A stretch of DNA of 64,000 nucleotides from Marisa cornuarietis (GCA_004794655.1 SMMW01000559.1:186001-250000), one strand, 5' to 3'; shown: positions 10,771 through 23,773, counted from the stretch's first letter. Program-made: numbers and translations. Notes: generated from the sequence alone by a model not told the origin.

Positions 10771-13383
10771 ACACCTGTTTAAGTCTCTCGCCACGTAGCC
10801 TTTCGCAGCGCTCGTCTCCACAGAGAAACTCTTCACAACTTAGTGAGTGATCCCCGGTAGACCTTTCTGTTCCTGTATCGCCATTTGTTTGAGTTACTCC
10901 ATGATGACATCTCCTAACTCCTACACTTCCTGGCCGAACCTTTAAAGTATCCGAAGTGATATTTTCCTCCCCTTTTTTATTTGTTTACCAATAGGTGCAC
11001 ACAACTAATACACAGATTAGCAGGCTGGCTCGTAAACTCGGCCTAACCCTAAAACGCGATACACGACTATAGTCCTAAATCCGACGACAACAACAACAAC
11101 AACAATAATAATAATAAACATAAACATTTGCATAGCGCTTTTCAAAATACACGCTTTAAATACGCTTTCCACACAGAAGTAAACTGAATCACCAACAGCT
11201 ATGCACCCATCTTCACATGTAACAGACACCTCACTTCTACAACAGAAATATCCACTCATACACGAAGTCAATACAGACACAAGCTATGTATCCTCATAGT
11301 CAGGTCAGGGTTCAGTCAAGTCGATGTTCTGAAAAGATGTGTTTAGACTTAAAGGTGGTAAGAGAATCGGAGTGATGAAGGTTAACGGTTAAAGTGGACA
11401 GCCTTCTGAATGGATGACCTGATATGTTCGCATGGATCGCTGTCTGCCCTCTCGGTCTGTTCAGACTTTCCATCAGGTCCACTTGCTTATGGTGTACTTT
11501 AAAAACAAATCTGCCTAATCGTACCAACGACAGAATTTTAAATACGCATTTTATTTACAGCAGAAATGATATATCGAAAGAAAATGACTCTTATTCCGGC
11601 CAGAATTTTAAGTTGGGTGGATCAGCTATATAGCGCATGCTCCAAGGAAAACGAAAGCAGTTGGTCTCTCGCGCCAGCTAGACCACGTGACCTTAGTCAG
11701 CAGGCCAGTTAACATGTAAGGGCTGTGGATATAAGCTAACCGTGGCTTGGAAGAGGGGAAACAATAAAGAAGAAAGAGGCAGATTACTGTGGCAGGACCA
11801 AGACGCAGGCGCCTAATCCAGGCCTCACTAGGAGATTTGATTTCGCGCTACGTGGAAACCAAATACAGCCGAGTGGTCTACAGTGCCAAGCCTGTTGTCA
11901 CTAATGGCAACATCTACATTACGACTGTCATCACTTTGATCTTTTTTGTTGCTTTCCCCGGCACTGCTTCCATCTATTCGGATGCGGATGCTGACATCGC
12001 CATCGCTACCAGCCCCAGTACTGCAGCAGTCGTACCAAGAAAAAAAAATCATTGAAAATAGGAAATTCTGCATTCAGAGTTACTCCCTCTTTCTTACTGG
12101 GTTTTGGCATGTGTATATGTCCTTCACACATGTTTGTGCGTGAGTGTTTGAGAGTGCGTTTACCTAATTGGTCGGTCGTTTAATTTCCGGTGAATTTAGT
12201 GCTCGCTCGCTCATAGTCTCATTACGAACTTTCCCATAAAATAAATTTAAAAAAAACACTTGCTCTTTCAACAAGCAAGGAAGTTAGAAGAGAAGGACGA
12301 ACAAAAGGAAGAAAATGGGCCAGGCATGTACAATAACACCGCTAATCACAAATAGATGTTAAACGATCGATTAGCTAGCGTGGGTTGGCAGCCTGCGGCG
12401 CTGGAATGTGTGTGGATGATGACAGGACTCTGCACAGTCTGGGTTTCTGGCTGCGATGTAGAAGTCTGTGTGTCGATGCAGTTCTGTGTCATATTTGCCA
12501 GGCGAACACAGACACGCGCCGGAGTCTGCCTTAAAGGGTCTTGTTACTCTCCAAGGACGCATGAAAAATTCAGAACACTAGGGAACAGCAAAATAGCCAT
12601 AAAGACTTGGTTGTGAGCAACTGGACCGGCAACAGGATGTTTCTCAGTCACTCTTCCTGCTTATGTCTCCCCGAAACACTGAATCCTTCACTAACTCGAG
12701 CACACGCCTGCATACATACAAAACTTTCTCTACATAAGCTGTTAACACACATTTTTCAATCTTTTCAATCTGGCGGAAATGAGCATCCGTTGCAGTTACC
12801 GTTAACAAAGATCCCTAATCCGAGAGAACATAGATGATGAAGACAAACCTTTGTAAACTAGGTCTTCCACTGACTAACACCCCATCCCACAATTTTTTAT
12901 ATTACTTTTTTTACACATCCAGCAAACAAAGTGAAGTAATTACAAGGAGGTTAGAAAACCAAGATGTCTAAGAATCTCTTAGTGAGACTTTCTGAGGCCA
13001 TTCGCCTCTTCTCCTCATCGCTGGCAGCTGCTTCCACGGACTACTTTTCACACAATAGTGTCTGTGGCGATGCGCATGGCTCATAACCAAAAGCTTGTAA
13101 ACATGACAGAGATATCGACAGCGAGGATTTAATTATTGCTATGATGCTGATGAAAGGTGGGCGGACTCGAGTGTTCCTGTGGTTGTTCTAATCCAGGGGT
13201 CGGATCATTGCAGACACGTGTTTCAAAGGACGCCATTGAGCGAGGGCGCTTTGTTCGGTTCTGGTACAGCGACTGTGAACGAGCTTTTAGAACACGGGGG
13301 AAAAACATAATCATATAATACATGTACTTGATGTAACACGTGTTGGTTTCCATATGATGTTGTTGTTGATACCTTTACCCTGT
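10771..13383. other. Intergenic DNA with a possible retroelement 3' tail at 11085-11165
   Basis: On the minus strand, 11165-11085 reads GAAAAGCGCTATGCAAATG followed by ATT repeats. This resembles the 3' tails of mollusc LINE and SINE elements, in which an AGCGC-Y-ATG word precedes a trinucleotide tail. No other gene or repeat is supportable here. Short frames at 11789-12055, 12356-12616 and elsewhere lack coding character. Confidence 0.3.

Positions 13384-13384
<1 letters not shown>

Positions 13385-13438
<54 letters not shown>
13385..13438. repeat. (CA)n microsatellite
   Basis: About 27 uninterrupted CA dinucleotides. Confidence 0.97.
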
Positions 13439-13445
<7 letters not shown>

Positions 13446-15674
13446 AAAAGGTAGAGAGGCGCTAAGAAGGGACAAATGTGATATATAAACCATTTATCCC
13501 ACCCAACAAACAGGGTTTATGAGGGTTCCTGTTAATATCGAATAACGAAATTCTCTCACTTATAATTCCGTTATAACTTTCGCATTGACATCGATGTTTT
13601 ACAGTGCAATTAAAGTTGAAAAATAGGAACTTTACATTCTTAAATGCAAAATTTCCCCGAGGACTAGTAAGAAGTATCACTCGATCAATTTCACATGTTT
13701 TCTATTCGCCAAGTTCTCAGAGAAAGCAATTCCACAACCGTGTATACCTTTCTTCAGAATCATTATTTGCAGGCTCATCCAAAAAGTAAGTACAATGCTA
13801 TAGGACCAGACTAAGTGGGAAAGAGAGTCGATAATGTAACAAGAAAACGAGCGGAATGGTGTCTAAATCGACTTGCAAGTAAACAGATATTTTCTGGAGT
13901 AAGGCTATGAAACATTTTTATCTGAAATCATCTTAATTGTGCATCTGGTGTAATTTTGAAAGCTAATCTTTATATTGCTGGCTACCTGCAATCTCGATAT
14001 GTCTGTATTCTTCCTTTTTTTACTATTTACTAGTACACTAGTTATAGACTTTTATTTCCTGTACACATATTATTTATTTTAGGTACAGAAAGCGGCACAA
14101 CACTGACACATCTGATTTACCAGACATCGCACTTGCAAGCGGAGATTAAACAAACACATTTGCCGAGCTTTTTCTTTTTTGTAATGATTATTCCTCCACC
14201 AATAAATTCTTGACTGCTCCGTGTGGGTTGCGATGGATACGTTGGCTTGTAATTGTGATTTGTGCGCCTGTGGTGGCTGCGTGTGTCGGTGATACCACTG
14301 AATGTGTCGGTAGTGTATTTGTCCATGATATATGTGTCTGTGTGGGCCTGCACCATCTCCATGATATTAGCTGTGTAGGCCATCATTGTGTCCATGACAT
14401 GACAGCAATCTGTGTATTTTACGACTATCTGCCGATACTGTTGCCGCGCCTGCAGGTACGGAGAGAGAGAAAAAAAAAAAGAAAAAAATGCCCACACAGT
14501 CAGTATGAATGTCGAGAGCGATTTTTGTTTTTATACAGCGACACTCGACTTTTTAAATTTAAAAATAAGCATCAAACAGTGAAGCCACCACCATCACCAC
14601 CGACATCACAAGCATTAGAGACAACCGGCAATTTCACAGGCCAACGGTTATGTTTCTGCCAGTCGTTAAATCTTTATACCTCCTCCCTCACTCTGGATGT
14701 TTGTTTTAAGGAAACTGCCAAGTGTGAATAAAACACGCGTGTGTGCGTGTACTTACATGTTATCATATGTTTAGGTATCTACATGTGTGCATGTGTGTCA
14801 GCATGTATATATGTGTGTGCACGTGTGTCTGTAAATGGCGCTGGCACTGTGCTGTCACTCATGGCGGTGAGTGGCCCACTGGGGGAGGACGCGCTGAGAT
14901 ACGACCGTTGCCCGTCAAGAAAATCGATGACTCCATTTTTCAAGTAACCAGCTTTTATATCTCTTTCATAATTCTAGGTTCCTGGATTCTGTGCTGTGTC
15001 AATAAAAAAAAAGAAAAGCTAACTCATTGTTAAATGGAGGTTATGTCGAGCCTCCACTTAAGAGAATCTATAGTGTTTCTAAAATATCATGAGATCTCCG
15101 AGCTCCAGCAGTCAGCCAGGGGATGAGACAAGAATCTGTTTGTGTTTCTTATCAAAGAGACGAAGCTGAACTTGTACGAGTAGACAAACGCTAGTTTGCA
15201 AAACACATTTGCTAAATATTTTTCTTATAATTTGTAATAATAAAGTTTTGGGGCAAACGCGAACACGAAAATATGAAAGAGTCGGCAAGGTGATATAGCA
15301 AGACCAGAAAGACGGTTTATAATTATAAAATTATTTATACATGACATGCTTACAGACATGATTATAGTAAGGATTAAGAAATGGCAGAAAGACAGACATG
15401 TCACAGGAATACAGAAGAGCTGAAAAAAAACCCGAAACCAAATGTCAGTAGGAGACAAGGTGAGTATGTATGTAATTATATATTTATATATTCATATTTA
15501 TAGAGTATAGCAATAATCACACGGTCACTCTGGTACAAGGAGTGTAATTAAGATTTTAAATGAGTAAAATATCAAAAGGACTGGGTGATGATTTAACAGC
15601 TGTGACGTGCCGTACCTATGATCAGACGACGACGACGACAACAAACGGTTCCGTGAATGTCTGAATGGCGAGAA
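13439..15674. other. Gene-free stretch
   Basis: No gene, RNA or interspersed repeat is recognisable. A poly-A/purine run near 14465-14490 and a GT-rich patch around 14740-14830 generate spurious open frames on both strands. Confidence 0.35.
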
Positions 15675-16000
15675 TGGGTCCACGCGAGTGATGTAACATG
15701 ACCGAGAGACAGTGACAGGGTCCACACGGTGCTACTTTAAGGTCCACGGGTGATGTAACATGACCGAGAGACAGTGACAGGGTCCATACAGTGCTACTTA
15801 AGGTCCTTGATTGATGTAACATGACCGAGAGACAGTGACAGGGTCCACACGGTGCTACTTAAGGTCCTTGATTGATGTAACATGACCGAGAGACAGTGAC
15901 AGGGTCCATACAGTGCTACTTAAGGTCCTTGATTGATGTAACATGACCGAGAGACAGTGACAGGGTCCACACGGTGCTACTTAAGGTCCACGGGTGAAGT
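15675..16000. repeat. 61-bp minisatellite, about 5 copies, alternating subtypes
   Basis: The word GTGCTACTT recurs at 15729, 15791, 15852, 15913 and 15974, giving spacings of 62, 61, 61 and 61 bp. Each unit also carries ATGTAACATGACCGAGAGAC. Units alternate strictly between a CCACACGG and a CCATACAG version, so the array is also a dimeric repeat of about 122 bp. The outer units share the variant CCACGGGTG, while the inner ones have CCTTGATTG. Confidence 0.92.
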
Positions 16001-16263
16001 ATGTGACCAGAGAATGATTATAAGATTCACACGATCCCTGATAGCAGTGAAAAACATGACAGAAACACATCGTAGAGGAAAAAGGACCCGACGAGCGCAA
16101 ACATTGATTTTCTGACGGTTTGCTGGGGTAACGGGCATCCGTTACGACCTTTGACACTAGTCGCTTGGAGAGGAACGTACAATCGTAGAAAATGACGAAT
16201 ATCTACCGAGGGTTTGGAAGGTGGAAAATTAAAAAAAGGCAATTTGCGTTTACGATTGCATCT

Positions 16264-16334
16264 CTGAGTGAGTGAGTGAGTGAGTGAGTGAGTGAGTGAG
16301 TGAGTGAGTGAGTGAGTGAGTGAGTGAGTGAGTG
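16264..16334. repeat. (GAGT)n microsatellite
   Basis: About 17 copies of the tetranucleotide GAGT. Confidence 0.97.
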
Positions 16335-18639
16335 AACGAAAATCTTCATAGAGAAATAACAGAAATAAAATCTGTACGTCTACAGACTGAAGCTGTGTTC
16401 ATGTAGCCATTCTGTCAGCCGTGCGCATGATTCTCAGACACGAGCATCCATTTCTTCTCAGTTTTATACACTCGTCATCAAGACATTATATGAAATGCGT
16501 TTTGCGTTTTCCACGCAATTTCGTAATCTAAAAGTTTATCACAAGGAAACAATTTGTTAGACCCTCCTCGATCATTCTTTCTATCAATAACACACGCACG
16601 CACGCACACCAGCACGCCAGCACGCACGCACAGTGAATGTTTCCTTTCTCTAGGGCTCTGACTCAAATGCACGTGCCCACGTTTGTGCACATCCATAGAT
16701 CAATACGGGCTTACCTCTACTGAACAGCTCCTTTTCGCGCCTGATCCGTTCCTGGGATGTGAAAACGCACAGAACGACAGAGAAAGGCACTCAGGCTCTT
16801 CTCTCGGCTTTCTGAAGAGTTTCCAGTCACGTGCAGAGACGACGGCCCACACACCCTCCACTACCCACGGCAGGACTGCTTTTGGGGGCAAAGTGAGCAA
16901 AGCTGGTGGTGGTGGTGGTGGTGGTGGCTCAGTGCACGGGCAGTTGTGCGCTGGCGCGATGCACGGCACTTGCAAACGATCGCCAGCGGTCCCAGCAGTG
17001 TGCGCGGCTGATCCAACAGCTGATGGCGTCCCCGCGCTCCGGCAAAGACAGAAACGCGCGACCGAAGCTTTACAGTCAGTGACTAGACGCGTCAGGCTAG
17101 GCAGGCTAGTACCATGGCCACGTTGAACAATTCAGTTTGCCAGCAGATAGTAGAGCAACGTACAAAGGGGGTCAAGGCTTCAGTAGCACCATCGTCTGCA
17201 TCAACTTATTTTGCATTGCTTATGCCCTCGACAACCCAGCCTCATCAGCCGGATGTGGAGAAAAAAGACCTGACCCCTGTTATCATAAATTTCGCTTTGT
17301 TGTTTTATTTTATTCTACAGTTGTTAATTTACGGATTAGTGGACATTGTTATCTTTGTTTATAGAACTAGGAAGTATTTGTCTTTCCGAGTTTATTTGAT
17401 TTTAGTCACGTAACGTATTGCAGTGTGCGTGGGACTATCTGCGCAACATGAGTCTTGAGCTTTTATAGCATTTAGTTTCGAGTTTCTAAATCAGATCATC
17501 TCAGTAAACAGGTAACAGCTGCTGCCAGATCACTGACCGAGTTTGTTGCCTCGGCTCTCACACCATCATGTCTAATGTTCAAATTTCCCATGGCTGGCTG
17601 TTCTCTCCTGCAGCGGAACTTTGCCTTTAAACTTCCTCAAACTTCATCGACTCTCGACTATCGCTCTTGTGGCTGACTGATCAGAAATGGATTAATATGA
17701 CTGAGTCAGGGATTTGAACTTCCCTGTAAAGTAACAAAGGAAGCCTCAAATGTTTACTAGAGTTAAATTCGTTTATCTAGCTGGATTGAACACAGATCAA
17801 GATCTGAGTGACTAGCACTCTACCTTCTTGATATTCGTAAGAAAGCCAGGTTAAAAAAAGTAACAAATAAATAATTATACACAGAAAGAAGTCAAACCTT
17901 GAGATCACATTGTATGTCTTTGGTTGTGGATGCAGGGTCATGGCTACAGCACTGAGATTTGAAACCGTGAGTTAGTTAAACTTGAACTTTTGCGACTTCA
18001 GGGTTTCGATCTCTTGATGTTTGCAGGATTATATCTACAGAAAGATGGAGAGTTGTTCACGCAGACGTGAGTGAAGATATCTTGTAGAGCTCAGACAGTG
18101 CTACAATCATGGGAGTGAATGAATGAGTGAGTAGTGTACATGCTGGGTGTGTGGGTGAGATCTTATGTCCTGCTGGTAACTAACTTCCCCTTCATGACGA
18201 AATCCAGTGAATAATAAAAATAGTTCCTGATCAGTCCGGGGACTTCGGCGACGAACGTGCATGACCAGCAATTCTAAACCGTTAGGACATCGTCATGGTT
18301 TCAGTCTGAGACTCTCATGCAGGCTGCTGCAACTACTGCAACTGCTGCATGACGAAGCTGGTGCAGACCTAGTCACGTGATGCTGTACCCTGGCCCTGTG
18401 ATCGCCCCTGTGAGAGGAGTGCAGCCACAACCGCAACACGACCAGCTGAGGAAGAGTTTATATGATAATCACCTGACATCTTAGGTGGCTTTGCTTTTAC
18501 ATTTGGCAAAGCGTGCTCCAAGATTTATGGCTAACGACTGATGATCATGAAAATAGCTATAATAAAAAGGATGCAAATAGTACTAATGTGTGTGTACGCG
18601 CGTGCGTGCACGTGTATTTGAATATGCTGCATATGTTGC

Positions 18640-18640
<1 letters not shown>
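16335..18640. other. Intergenic DNA with a GC-rich, CpG-containing block at 16850-17125
   Basis: The block at 16850-17125 has many CpGs and a (GGT)n run near 16905. It ends at an ATG in good context at 17114 (ACCATGGCC). The 99-codon frame starting there has a hydrophobic stretch at residues 55-80, but its C-terminal half is AT-rich and resembles translated intergenic sequence. It is a possible first exon at best. From 17680 to 17840 there are two box-B-like words (on the minus strand GTTCAATCC, and GTTCAAATCCC further left) that hint at a degraded tRNA-derived SINE. Confidence 0.25.

Positions 18641-18641
<1 letters not shown>

Positions 18642-18690
<49 letters not shown>
18642..18690. repeat. 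(AC)n microsatellite
   Basis: About 24 AC dinucleotides. Confidence 0.96.
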
Positions 18691-18693
<3 letters not shown>

Positions 18694-19076
18694 GATATTC
18701 ATAGCCACACGCAACGATCGGTCGTAAAAAATTAATGGAGATACACGTTCTGTGCAGTTTCAAGTTCATTACTTTCCCACCAGCATATTTCGGCTGCTGC
18801 ATTATTTAGTGACAGTTCACTTTGCTTTAAAACATGGAACATCTTATTATGTGATATTATCCTTGTAACAGCTCTTTTGTTACATCGTAAAATATAAAAC
18901 CTTTATTGATGTGCGAGTTTTGTTGATTGTATTATCATGCGCTGCATCTCGACATTCCTCGCTAGTGATGCATGCTGGGGATAAAACAACATGCTCCATG
19001 AAACATGCCAGGCAAGATACCAAGCTTTTCACAGAGAGAGTGATTCTATGTGTTCACATATATATATATGTGCATG

Positions 19077-19123
19077 TTTGTGTGTGTGTGTGTGTGTGTA
19101 TGTGTGTGTGTGTGTGTGTGTGT
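19077..19123. repeat. (TG)n microsatellite
   Basis: TG dinucleotides with one TATG interruption near 19098. Confidence 0.95.
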
Positions 19124-19574
19124 TTAAAATCACTAGTTTGACATCAGTTTACTGCGCAACATCAAAATGCTCTGAAAGTAATTACTCAGCTTTGTCTCAA
19201 ACATTTCCTGCATTATGGTTTGGAGAATGTTTAAATACTTCATTATCCACTTTGGTTGAGGCCATAATTTGCTTAAATCGGTCTCATGCGCACATCCAGA
19301 TGAGTGTAACAGCGTATAAGTATCAAGGCTGAGGAGGAGGAAACCAAACCAACAACAACACTATTATTTCACAATTAAAAACTGTTATTAACCACTTGAT
19401 ATTTTTAGTAGCTTGCATGATGCTTTGCTTGCAGCTGGCTGGATTGTCAGTTATCGTGACAACACCACAAATTCTGGGAGGTTTGAGTTGTAGTGTGGAC
19501 TACAATGAACTGCTTGCTCATGAGGTGTGAACGGCATGGTCCACTGTCTACGTGGGGAAGCAGATGGCCTAGTG

Positions 19575-21740
19575 CAGGGGTGGGCAAAGTTTTCGTTTCG
19601 TGGGGTGGTATCAAAATTTGCTGGGGGCCTACATTATACCAAATTCCCTTGCCACGATTACACATCAAACCTAGAGAAAAAGAGATTTAAAAAATGAGAT
19701 TAAAATGCATACATAACGGTGCTCATTTACCGAATTTAATGTGAGAAGTGAATCTGTTTGGATTCCATCACGAGCCTGGGCGAGCTTCCCATGTGACAAA
19801 ACTGCAGCAAACGCTCGTCCATCATCCACTAACGAAGCTCGGATTTGGTCTGCTTCACGATCGAAAAAGCCTGTTCGCACAAATACATCGATGCAAACAT
19901 CATCACCATTCTCTCGGCAAATTTAAAGTTCGGAAACGTGTCTTTACTTAGCAATTTGAAGACCTGGACAACTTTTTCGGGATTACAAGATTCCTTCAAC
20001 ACTTTGTTGCACTGTAAGTCGATCAGCTCAAGTTGCAGACTATCTGGCGCACGTTTCACGTCCACGGTAAACGGATTTGACAATATTTTCAACTTATTTT
20101 CCAATTTTCTGAAATCCCAGAAACGCCTCGAAAATTAATCTCACGGATCATTCAACTTTTCGCTGGATTTTGTTGCTTCACAGACTCCAACTGTCATAGA
20201 ATTCAGAGTAGGAAAGTGTTGAAATTGTCTTTCTTTCACGTGGGTTGAAAAGAGATCACCTTTCCGCTCAAACTTCTCCACAGAGAAATATAATTCATGC
20301 ACAAGAATTTTTTTTTTTTGCGTTGCAGAGTCACTTTGATTTTGTTCAAATAGTTCCTGATGTCAACAGGAAATGCAAGATCTGTTTGGAGATTACAAAA
20401 ATAGGGGAGAGCGTATATCTTTTTTTTTTAAATAGAAATATTTATTTTCGGAGTCCCCAAACTTGCTTAACAACATTTCCCATGCTTAGCCACCGAACAT
20501 TGGTGTAGTAGGGAACATCTCTGTGATCGGCTTCAAAGTCCTCCAGAAAAGATATAAGCTACCGGGGGTTGATCCCACTTGTTCTAATAAAGTTCACAAT
20601 CTTCATCACAGGATTCACAGCATGTTTCATGTCTACTACATGTTTGTACAGCATTTCTTGATGTAGAAGGCAATGAAGAACGGTGACTTTGGGCTGCGGA
20701 TAAAGTGATTGTTAACGCCACGGATAAAAAATAAGCAGCTGCGAAGTATCAGTTACATTTGTACATTTGTAACAACATCCAGTGCGAAAGTTAAATTGCT
20801 CAGACTTACACATCAACTGTTCCAGCAAATCGTCTTCCATGTCCTCTATTGGGCGCGTCGTTGTTCTCATGGACAAGATGATATTCTCGAATTTCTGTTT
20901 TGTTCTCTGGACACACGATTTCTATCACATCAATCACGCATTTTTTTTTAAATCGCTGTTCGCGATCGCTCTGCTCTCTTTTGCAATATTATCTGTCACA
21001 ATAAAACTCGCTTTTGTTGCCACTTTGGGTTTTACTCGCTTTAGTAAAAATGTTTGCTGCTCCTTCAACTGTTGCAGCAATTTGCGTGATTGTTTTGCCC
21101 TTGCTTCTTCAGAAGGTTCTATGCATTACCCTGGAATTTTTTTTTGTTACTAAACAGCCGCTTCAGACAGTGGTCTTTGAAAACTTCAATGATTGCCTGG
21201 AAAATTAATCACACAGCTTTATCCCCAACATCAGTGAAAAAATACCACGTTGTTCACTCGTTGTTGAATTTTCGAGACTCGCCATCCACCTTTCTCTTCT
21301 TCCTGTCACCAATCTCTGAACTTTTTGCACAAGTAGAAACTGAACGACTGAGCTTATGACTAGTATCGGACTATTTGTAGGGGTAGGATATAAACGTGTG
21401 TCCGACATCTACCGATAACACATTTGTGTCACTGCGCTATCACAACACCGATAAAGGGTCAGACGAGGTAGAAACAAAACGATTAGTCATGTTGTGCGAC
21501 ATGTTGCCGCCAGCCTTTCCTTTGAAGCCATCCACTCTTTGACGACTCCATCAGACACGTCAGCCGCATTATTTTTTACTTGTGTACTTTGTGTTAGAAA
21601 AGTACAGGCTGCCGAATTCTTCTAAGTTATAGTAGATATATAAGATTTCAATCAAAATTAACAAAGGCTGAATTTTTTTAAAAATCACATTAAAACAAGT
21701 ATACTTTCCATTTTATCCGACGGGCCGGTCCAAAGACATG
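19575..21740 (-). mobile_element. Degenerate hAT (Charlie-like) DNA transposon
   Basis: The left end, CAGGGGTGGGCAAAGTTTT at 19575, matches the typical terminal repeat of Charlie-type hAT elements. It is followed by the GGGGGCC word usual just inside such ends. At the other side, around 21715-21732, the sequence ATCCGACGGGCCGG is the counterpart subterminal motif, but the matching terminal repeat is missing. The element therefore seems truncated or interrupted there, just where a tRNA-like sequence begins. Between the two ends lies a minus-strand transposase pseudogene. Total remaining length is about 2.2 kb. Confidence 0.8.
19690..21330 (-). pseudogene. hAT transposase pseudogene related to ZBED5/GTF2IRD2-type proteins
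   Basis: Reading the minus strand from 21310, the remnant begins with a KRKVD word and a BED-zinc-finger-like region in which the expected Cys pair has been lost to a stop and a Phe. Next comes KVATKASFIVTDNIAKESR-like sequence (about 21040-20960). Then comes a well-preserved RNase-H-fold stretch with NFIRTSGINPR and DVPYYTNVRWLS (about 20620-20490). The C-terminal hAT dimerisation region at 20104-19829 contains LQLELIDLQCNKVL, MFASMYLCEQAFSIVK and a downstream SLVDDGRAFAAVL. Several frameshifts and stops interrupt it, so no functional transposase is encoded. The family assignment rests on recognisable motif order and was not checked by a database search. Confidence 0.8.
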
Positions 21741-21815
21741 TTCTCGGAGCGTACTTTGCTTACGAACCCGAAGACGCCCACACTAGCAGGTTCGAAACCT
21801 GTGTGACGCAATGTA
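21738..21815 (+). mobile_element. tRNA-derived SINE head (putative)
   Basis: A clean RNA polymerase III B-box-like word, GCAGGTTCGAAACCTGT, lies at about 21786-21802. It forms a T-arm-like hairpin about 55 bp downstream of a weak A-box-like region. The acceptor and D-arms do not pair, so it is not an intact tRNA gene. It begins where the hAT element loses its expected terminus, which suggests insertion into that end. Confidence 0.45.
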
Positions 21816-22379
21816 CCTTCCCCACCACTTTTATTTTTTAAATGGATACCTCACTCTTTTACGGGCTGGGAACAGTAAGTTGGTGAGGGAGAGTCGTCAC
21901 GAAAAAGCTGGCCCGAGAAAAGTGAGGTCTCTCTCAACTCCCTGCCCAGTTACCATAAGGTCACGGACTTGTATATGTCTTTCTTAAAACAACTAGCTCT
22001 AAACTAAAAACTCTCTTTGAGTTAGTAACTTTGCAGAGCAAAATAAACAGGAAAAGTCAAACTGGAAACTTTAACTGCATAACCTGATCAAAGAAAGCTA
22101 TTTCAAATACATTGTTATTGCTTGGTTTGATTGATTTTGAAAAGACCTGGGAGGCAGCACGTCTCGTTTGCCTGAGCGCACATTAGCAATAACCAGTCTT
22201 GTTAATGAACCATCCAAAAAGCACTAAATATTTAACATAGTCATTTAACAGGGAAACTGACTTCTGGTCCATTAAGTTCGTTCTTTCATTACACGTTAAA
22301 TCTCTATTCACAATTTCTGGATGGCAACTTGCAAGAACAGTTGTACTGTACATTAATGTCTTTGGCTAACAGTTTAATA

Positions 22380-23003
22380 ATCTGTCGTAGCGACATAGCA
22401 GAAATTTACATGAATGGGGTACGGTTTGAAGAGATAAACAGCTTTATGTACTTAACAGCAATCCTCTCCAAAGACAGTGGCTCCACGATATTTACACATC
22501 AGGATCACAAAAACAGCAGCAATGGCAATGGCTCGGCTGGACAGGGTCTGGTGCAGCCACAACATCAGGTTTACTACAGAGTACAGTCTCTACAAGTCCC
22601 TCGGAGTTCCGATCCTGGCTTACGGGTGTGAAGATACAGAGAAGATAATGAGGCATTCGAGAACGTGCCTGAGGAGACTGCTCTGAATGTTATACCTGGA
22701 ACACGAAGCCAATCACTTTGTACGAAGCATGGTTGCCTCACTCGTAGGACACAAGAAATCTCTTCTTGTCAAGCGGTGTCAGCTGGTCTGGTTTGGTCAT
22801 GCCACACTTTATCGAAAATGTTCCTTCAACGTACCTTAAAGAAGATGGACGTCGGGGTGGCCAGAGTAAAGACTGACTAATGAACATAGACTGGTCGTCC
22901 TGTGCAGGACCTGCTCACTATCCTCCAAGAGAGGCTGTGTGGGGTCCTATCCATGTGCTCCTGCCAACGACAGGTGACTGACTGACTGACTGACTGACTG
23001 ACT
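22380..23003 (+). mobile_element. RTE-like LINE fragment: reverse-transcriptase C-terminal end with tandem-repeat tail
   Basis: Across successive plus frames the sequence reads a VRFEEINSFMYL-like word, then MARLDRVWCSHNIRF, LYKSLGVPILAYGCE, RHSRTCLRRLL and KMFLQRTLKK. These are the ordered landmarks of the C-terminal domain of endonuclease-reverse transcriptases often annotated as craniofacial development protein 2-like. Frameshifts separate the pieces. After the coding remnant the element ends in (GACT)n at 22975-23003. A short tandem repeat tail instead of poly-A is characteristic of RTE-clade elements. The copy is 5'-truncated and inactive. Confidence 0.75.
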
Positions 23004-23077
23004 GTTATTTAAGTCAGTACCAGCACACGTATTTCTAGCTGCCTATTAGAAAATATTGACAAACACCGCTTTCTCGC

Positions 23078-23132
<55 letters not shown>

Positions 23133-23186
23133 TGTGGCAAGTGGGAAAGTCAGAGCAGATGATGATGATGATGATAATGATGATGA
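23078..23186. repeat. (AAT)n and (GAT)n microsatellites
   Basis: (AAT)n fills 23078-23131. An imperfect GATGATGAT/ATGATG run follows at 23157-23186. Confidence 0.93.
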
Positions 23187-23773
23187 AATCGAGAAGCTCG
23201 ATGGGGAAAAGGATGTGCTTTAAGGGCTGCCAGAGCACAAGACATGACTTTGAATGGCAGTTTCCTGGAATCCATCTAACTGATTAAAGCAATTCCCTTT
23301 TGATCCTGTGCTCGTCTGGTCCGTTCTGGAGGCTTTGACAAGGCATTTGTTTGGTACCCAAGGCGTCTGAAAAGTAATCAGGTTAGGTGCAAAGTTCGTA
23401 TGTGCTGTCTGTTCTTGACAAAAAAAGACATTTTCTCGTATGTCTCTACTTTTGTATTTTCTATAGCTCAGGGGTTTTTGGGACAGTTTTAAAATATATC
23501 CTTCATACAAAATTATAAAAAAATATGTAAAGGATCTGCAGCGCCGACAAAGAAAGAACGAATTTTGCCAGAATAGAAATTACTGGCAGCTTCGCAGATT
23601 TCCATCCACGCAGACTCCGTTACTGTCAAGGAGAATTCCAAGATGTCGGATCTCTCGCCTGCAGAGGGAAAAGGAAAAAAAATCTCGTCCGTCCAGAATA
23701 TGTCACATCCGATATGGGCGAGCGACTGACCGCCGCCACGTCCTTACCAACCTCAGTTACACCATGGCAACAA

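Noticed and set aside
19845..20138. 97-codon plus-strand gene
   Set aside because: It is antisense to the hAT transposase C-terminal region, which has recognisable family motifs on the minus strand.
21738..21815. Intact tRNA gene
   Set aside because: Only the T-arm-like hairpin pairs. Acceptor and D-stems do not, so a SINE head is more likely.
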